Origin: Daphnia pulex
Taxonomy: Eukaryota; Arthropoda; Branchiopoda; Diplostraca; Daphniidae
Direction: 5' to 3'
NCBI RefSeq assembly: GCF_021134715.1
Contig: NC_060026.1
Location: 9,663,001-9,727,000 of the forward strand
DNA: 64,000 bases
Translations under genes and position numbers: made by a program
The notes under the pieces: model-generated
Databases searched by the model: none
Told to the model about the DNA's origin: nothing
The model's input: the letters and a program-made list of their open reading frames with translations, nothing else
Shown here: positions 59,201-64,000 of the stretch, in pieces
Layout: every line of letters begins with the position of its first letter
How positions within the stretch are numbered: the first letter of the stretch is position 1

Positions 59201-61128
59201 AGGGTCAGTCGTAGACTTGTATATTTCCGTAGTATATGTTGAGCGATATGATAATCGTTAGATGCATTTGAAACTTTGGGGGGTTTCGGGTGTAACGCAT
59301 AATATAGGGTTTGTGTTTCATGTTTACAAGTTAAGCTGCTTGAAGTTATTTGTCGCTTGGAAATAAAAAGATTGATGTAGAAAAATAGAAGCTAGATTAA
59401 ATTTGGTTTTTATGCTATGTATACAGTTTCAATGTTAACATCGCAAGTTTATATATGGAAGATGTTAGAATTTTTAAAATTGAAAATATCCGATTTTTGT
59501 GTCTTACAGGCTATTCGGAGTCGAATGGAGCTGGTGTGCAAGTGTCACGGTGTCTCTGGATCTTGGTAACAAACCGCAACATTTTAAATTGAATTTCTCC
59601 CCCCTCTCTGATTTATTCCCCCCCCCCTCTCAAAAGTGGAATTTCAATTTCTTTCTTATTCATACATGCATCTGATTTTCCACGGGACTCTCATCAGCTC
59701 CATGAAAGTTTGTTGGCGCAAAATGGCGGCATTCTCGGAGGTCAGCCCTATCGATTTCCTATTTCATTTCAGAAAATATACAATTACAAATAGCAATAGC
59801 TATATAGATACATGTAGATAGCATCAACAAAGGGGGCTGGGGACACGGTGTGGGGTGGTGTAGAAAATGGTGAACACAAAAAGCTGTCAAACCGAACATT
59901 GTTTCCGTGTGACTTGTCAAAGCTACATTTCCTACACTGCCTGTGCATATAATTATAGTCCTAAGTCCTGCATGCATTGTATAATCAGCTCACGTAGATA
60001 GATACACATGCGACATGATTTGCGCAATTCCTTGTAGAATGTTATAGGGAATCCTTGGAAGGTGACGCGTGCGATTATAATACGTACTGAAAAGAAGTTG
60101 ATTCTCTTGTATGTGTATACGCAGATCGGGGCTGCTTTGATGGAGCGCTTTGAAGGGGCTTTCCAGATGACTTACCGTGGTGGCGGCATGGCCACTACTA
60201 GCCAGGCCGGCATTAGCCCCAGCGTCGGCAGCGTCGGCGTCGCCAAGAAACTCAAGAAAAAATTACTCGTCGTCGACAAGAACATGAAAAAGCCGACCAA
60301 AAAGGATTTAGTCTACTTGGATGACTCGCCAGACTACTGCGAGCGCAACCAAACGTAAGTCTTTATTGGACACGGTATGTGCCCATATTTCTTTAACTTG
60401 GTTGATATGCACTTTTTAAAAAAACAAACAAACTGGACTTGTATTACAAGGAAATCGATAATTTCGGCGAATTGGCAATTTCGTCTAGGCCGTGTTCTGA
60501 AATAATTCCATCTCCGTTTGATGTAATAATAGGCCTAGGTTATTTATAACATGAATTCTATAATCCGATTGGGTATAATAAGTGGTGCATAGTTTCTTTG
60601 TGGCTTAACATCAGAGAAACATGAATAGAAATGGAAATTTTTAGATTTTTAGTGAATTCATTGGACATTTAAAAATGTAACGGACTTATATTTTATTTAT
60701 AGATCTAATACTTTGTACGTTTTGCTAGTCTTTTAATATTCATATAAAGATTGGTCTTTGTAACATTTAGTTTGACTCTAAAAATTAACTTTCGAAATTT
60801 CTGTGATTTAATAACAGGTTAGGCGTGCTGGGTACTAAGAGCCGAATTTGCAACAAGACTAGCAAAGCCATCGATGGTTGTAGCCTGTAAGTACACTCAA
60901 ACTTTATTATATATTTATTTATTTTGTAATTATTATCTGGAATTGAAAAAAAAAATTAATTGAAAATAAATAACTTTTGGGTAAATGATTTTTAGATTGT
61001 GCTGTGGCCGGGGTTACCAAACGCGCTGGATCGACCTTGAAGAAAAATGCAACTGTCGATTCGTTTGGTGCTGCCACGTCCAGTGTGAAATTTGCAAACA
61101 ACGCAAAGAACTCCATCTCTGCAACTGA
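50274..61128 (+). CDS. Wnt: Wnt ligand (WntA/Wnt4-like)
   Basis: Ten exons: 50340(or 50274)-50440, 58328-58463, 58617-58737, 58852-59009, 59096-59203, 59510-59565, 59698-59740, 60125-60354, 60818-60886, 60996-61128. All keep phase, giving 384 residues from ATG 50340. I prefer that ATG because it opens a clean signal peptide ([19 protein letters not shown]); an in-frame ATG at 50274 would add 22 residues. Wnt signatures: [59 protein letters not shown] (its serine is acylated by Porcupine), [24 protein letters not shown] and the cysteine-rich end [13 protein letters not shown]. It is secreted and signals through Frizzled receptors. WWLLGTPS..YQST and the [13 protein letters not shown] end point to the WntA/Wnt4 group; the subfamily needs a tree. 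Intron 1 is 7.9 kb; the others are 87-470 bases. Confidence 0.93.
50441..58327 (+). other. Wnt: Wnt intron 1 with many simple repeats
   Basis: No embedded gene was found on either strand. Simple repeats include GT at 50740-50762, GA at 50884-50904, TA at 51093-51112, AC at 56169-56186, GA at 56643-56658 and CAG at 57438-57456, plus many TATATA and GAGAGA words. Long first introns in Wnt genes often carry developmental enhancers; that role is only an inference here. Confidence 0.6.
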
Positions 61129-62913
61129 TCTGAGGTGGTGAGTCTATATACAAGCGACAAGGGATGCAGGCCTAAATCAATTGGGAAATTTGCATCAAAG
61201 GTGGACAATTGCTTGCCCGCCTATCTGTACTATCTACAAAAATATTGTGACGAAAAACGACGAGCCACCTGACATTTGACACACTCTTCTGGAATGAGTA
61301 TTATTACATCTATATAACACTTCTGTTTCATGCGGTCCCCGTTTTTCCATATTTCGAATTTCAAAAAACCAGTAACACATTTATGACGGTACTTGTACGG
61401 ACGATTTGCTACGTACATGACAAGAGCCAAGCTCAATAGCAGACCGAAAGGTCGCAACAGGCGAAAAGGCGAATTTTTAAAAATCTTGCGGAATTGAGAT
61501 AATCTTTGAACGCTGCTTATAATTATACCCATCACTCAAGTAGTCTGTATATTTAAATTTATTCGACGGCCATCACTTAAAAAAAAAAATTCTAAATTCT
61601 TCCGGCAAATCCATGAACCCGTGTGTGTGTGTGTGCGTTTTTTTTTTAATCTTATAATTAAAAACAGTGAAATCCATAAAGAGCCATACATCAAATAGTT
61701 TCATCTAATGGTTGCTTAACTCTCACGTTTGATTGTCGTGTCATCATGTGTCCTTCGTTCTGGGTCTTATAGGAACCACCTCGTTCCCATAGGAAAACCA
61801 CAACGCTATATTCATTTTGAAAACATTTGTAAATAACCAGTCTTGTCCGGTTGTACCGAGAATGGGATGACGTTGTCTGATGTGTCGCATTTCTAGGCTT
61901 TGTCCAATTTGCGGAAAATAATACACACAACTCCCGATACGGAATCTTATTTGATGACTGATTTTCTAACGTTTCTTTTTTAAAATATCAACGTATTTTG
62001 TTTTCATTTGCAAATGTTTGCGTCACGAAAACCTTTCTTAAACGAAAATTTTCTGCAAAAAGAAAATTTATTTTTCCTCTTTCTATGTATACTCTATGCG
62101 ACTCTATGCTATCATGTTTCGATGTCCAATCAGCAAATACTTCCGGAATCACATCCGGAATGTGTTTGGCTGTTTGCTACTGGTAGGTTGATTATTTATT
62201 ATTCATTTCTGAATAACAAGTTAACAAGGATATATGTATCCTGAGCAATCGAGAAATTCTAAAACCTTCAAGACAATACAGATTTTTGATAACCAATAAT
62301 TTCCCCAAATTATGCAAATCATCTGAAAATATTTTTCCATTTCTATTCGACTTCATTCCCTTTACTTTATGCAACAATAAAGAAGTGCATAACCCGCATG
62401 TGTCTGTGCAGCGGGATTTCTTTTGTCTTCTCCCATATGCATTTGAAAAATAACGATAACGATAACTAATTAAAATTAACGATAAATTAAAATAAGAACA
62501 ATGTTTTAGGATTAAAATTAAAAAAAAAAATATAATAATTCTTCTACTCAAAAAATTTCCTATTTAAAAATATTTTTTAGTTGCTGGTATTGATTGGGAT
62601 AGGGGAAAAAATGCAGTAAATTATCAATGTGTCATTAGTATTAGGCCAACCGCATCTACACTCTTCACTATATGAATATGAACCCGTTAATTAACAGTGG
62701 TTATGTCAAGTGGGTAGGCCTCCAGATGTATAATAGTACACAGCATTTCGTAATCGATGGTTCGTGCTCTGAAAACTCTTATCGCTTTCATACGTCAGTT
62801 GCATGTTCATGACGTCAGTCGTATACAGTGCATGCTAGTGCTTGTAGTGTGTTGTCAACTTGTTGTTATCCTAGTCCTAGCTAATACGTCGCCATTCGCC
62901 TAGTTCAAAAGGA
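61129..62913. other. Wnt 3' region and GBA upstream region
   Basis: AT-rich intergenic sequence. AATAAA at about 62378 on the plus strand could end a long Wnt 3' untranslated region. Short GT repeats at 61622-61636. No gene was found on either strand. Confidence 0.4.
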
Positions 62914-64000
62914 ATGAACATGGGCAAACTACATTTCTATTGGATCACTTTACCTATAATAATCTTTCATCAAGGTTATCGAGACAAGCAACAACTTTTA
63001 ATTCACAAATTATAATTATGTCATTTTTGAAAAATTAGCTGTACTGGCTAATAATTGCATCCCTCGTCATTACGGCAAAAGCAGCTTCGTGTGTGTGTGC
63101 AATGCTACTTACTGTGACAGTGGTAAGTACATTTCTATTATAAAGTTTATCTACAACCAAGTTTAGATTGGGATTGTTTTTAATCAATCCAACATTTTCT
63201 CAACAACAACTGTGGTTTTGAAGTGGCCTTATTTACCAATAATGTTTTGCTACTTTTTTCCTTACCAGCACCGATTGTTGGCGATCTAGCGGCAGGTCAG
63301 GCTACTTTGATCACATCCACTCGTGCAGACGCCCGCTTTCGAGTAACTAACCTGACTTTCGCGGGGTTTTCAAATTCACTTCTTGGTATTTAGTTATTTA
63401 CATTGCTTGCGTAAGTATTGCATAGTCAACGATAGTTAATGCATCTCCTCTTTACCTCACTCACTACACAGCCGACGAAATATTTATTGACGCTTCGGTT
63501 CAATACCAAAAAATTATGGGTTTCGGTGGAGCTTTTACCGACGCCAGTGGAATTAATATTGCGAAACTATCAGTTTTGGCTCAGCAAAATTTACTTAAGT
63601 AAAAAAAATATATAATTTCTAGATAATTTCTAAAATTTTCTTTTCCCGCTACCACTAGAGCAATACGTTTTTCTATTTTTCCTTCCCAAATTGAATAGGT
63701 CATATTTTAGCACTGACGGAATAGAGTACGGACTCGGCAGAGTTCCCATAGGTGGAAGTGATTTTTCTACACGGGCTTACACCTATGATGATTTTCCTGG
63801 AGATGATAGTCTGTCAAACTTTTCCCTCACCAGAGAAGATCTTTTCTTCAAGGTTAACAGTCCACCCATTTTAAATTATATTCAATTATTATTATTATTA
63901 TTTCCAAATTATAAAGCTAGTTCTTATTTAATTTATTCATAGGCCTGTGAATACTAAATATTTTTATTTTCAAATTTTCCAGATTCCATATATTTCATGG
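62914..64000 (+). CDS. GBA1: Lysosomal glucosylceramidase (GBA1-like), 5' part
   Basis: Exons 62914-62974, 63039-63122, 63269-63385, 63472-63598, 63699-63852 and 63983 onward; the window cuts the gene. A signal peptide (GKLHFYWITLPIIIFHQ) is followed by CIPRHYGKSSFVCVCNATYC, the signature N-terminus of acid beta-glucosidase (GH30 family). Next come YQKIMGFGGAFTDASGINIA, then SYFSTDGIEYGLGRVPIGGS and DFSTRAYTYDD, and SNFSLTREDLFFK. The enzyme splits glucosylceramide into glucose and ceramide in the lysosome, normally helped by saposin C. The two catalytic glutamates lie beyond the window. Exon 1 uses a slightly unusual donor, GTTATC. A second in-frame ATG lies two codons after the first. Confidence 0.92.

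Overview
The window is animal nuclear DNA, most probably from a small crustacean of the water-flea (Daphnia) type. The sequence shows intron-rich genes with very short introns (mostly 60-100 bases), GT-AG splice sites, clear arthropod/metazoan proteins (Wnt, Rab33, 53BP1, MFSD6, glucocerebrosidase) and many eukaryotic transposons. The species is an inference. There are no operons, ribosomal RNA genes or CRISPR arrays.

The window splits sharply in two. Positions 1 to about 37.7 kb are a transposon graveyard. From left to right it holds: a 100-base perfect tandem duplication (1194-1404); a decayed Chk2-like kinase, with an extra copy of its 3' end, joined to a gypsy fragment (2.4-4.2 kb); an inverted-repeat arm (4.25-5.17 kb) whose partner lies at 29.8-31.6 kb; a Harbinger-type MITE; a small gene with a duplicated exon (6.9-7.9 kb); an hnRNP R/Q-like pseudogene (8.3-8.9 kb); a 4.5-kb element with long terminal inverted repeats (9.2-13.7 kb); a dead gypsy integrase (15.9-16.8 kb); modular phase-1 exons (16.9-17.5 kb); a DIRS-type tyrosine-recombinase retroelement (17.6-18.9 kb); a decapeptide minisatellite (19.1 kb); a gypsy gag-protease remnant (20.8-21.3 kb); a PIF/Harbinger transposase with its MADF partner gene (21.8-25.5 kb); a second Harbinger element with clean ends (26.7-28.5 kb); an RS-rich repeat ORF (33.1-33.6 kb); a short LTR retrotransposon inserted into a coding exon (33.9-35.6 kb); a hAT MITE (35.8-36.3 kb); and a foldback element (37.6 kb).

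From 38.4 kb to the end the DNA is gene-bearing. An MFSD6-like transporter on the plus strand ends tail-to-tail with Rab33 on the minus strand. The 53BP1 DNA-damage adaptor lies upstream of Rab33 on the same strand. A ten-exon Wnt gene with a 7.9-kb first intron follows on the plus strand, and then the first exons of a lysosomal glucosylceramidase, cut by the window end. Exon-by-exon models for MFSD6, Rab33, 53BP1 and Wnt keep phase at every junction and give proteins of 602, 243, 1288 and 384 residues. These neighbours work in unrelated processes (transport, Golgi trafficking, DNA repair, signalling, lysosomal lipid breakdown), so the cluster looks positional rather than functional.
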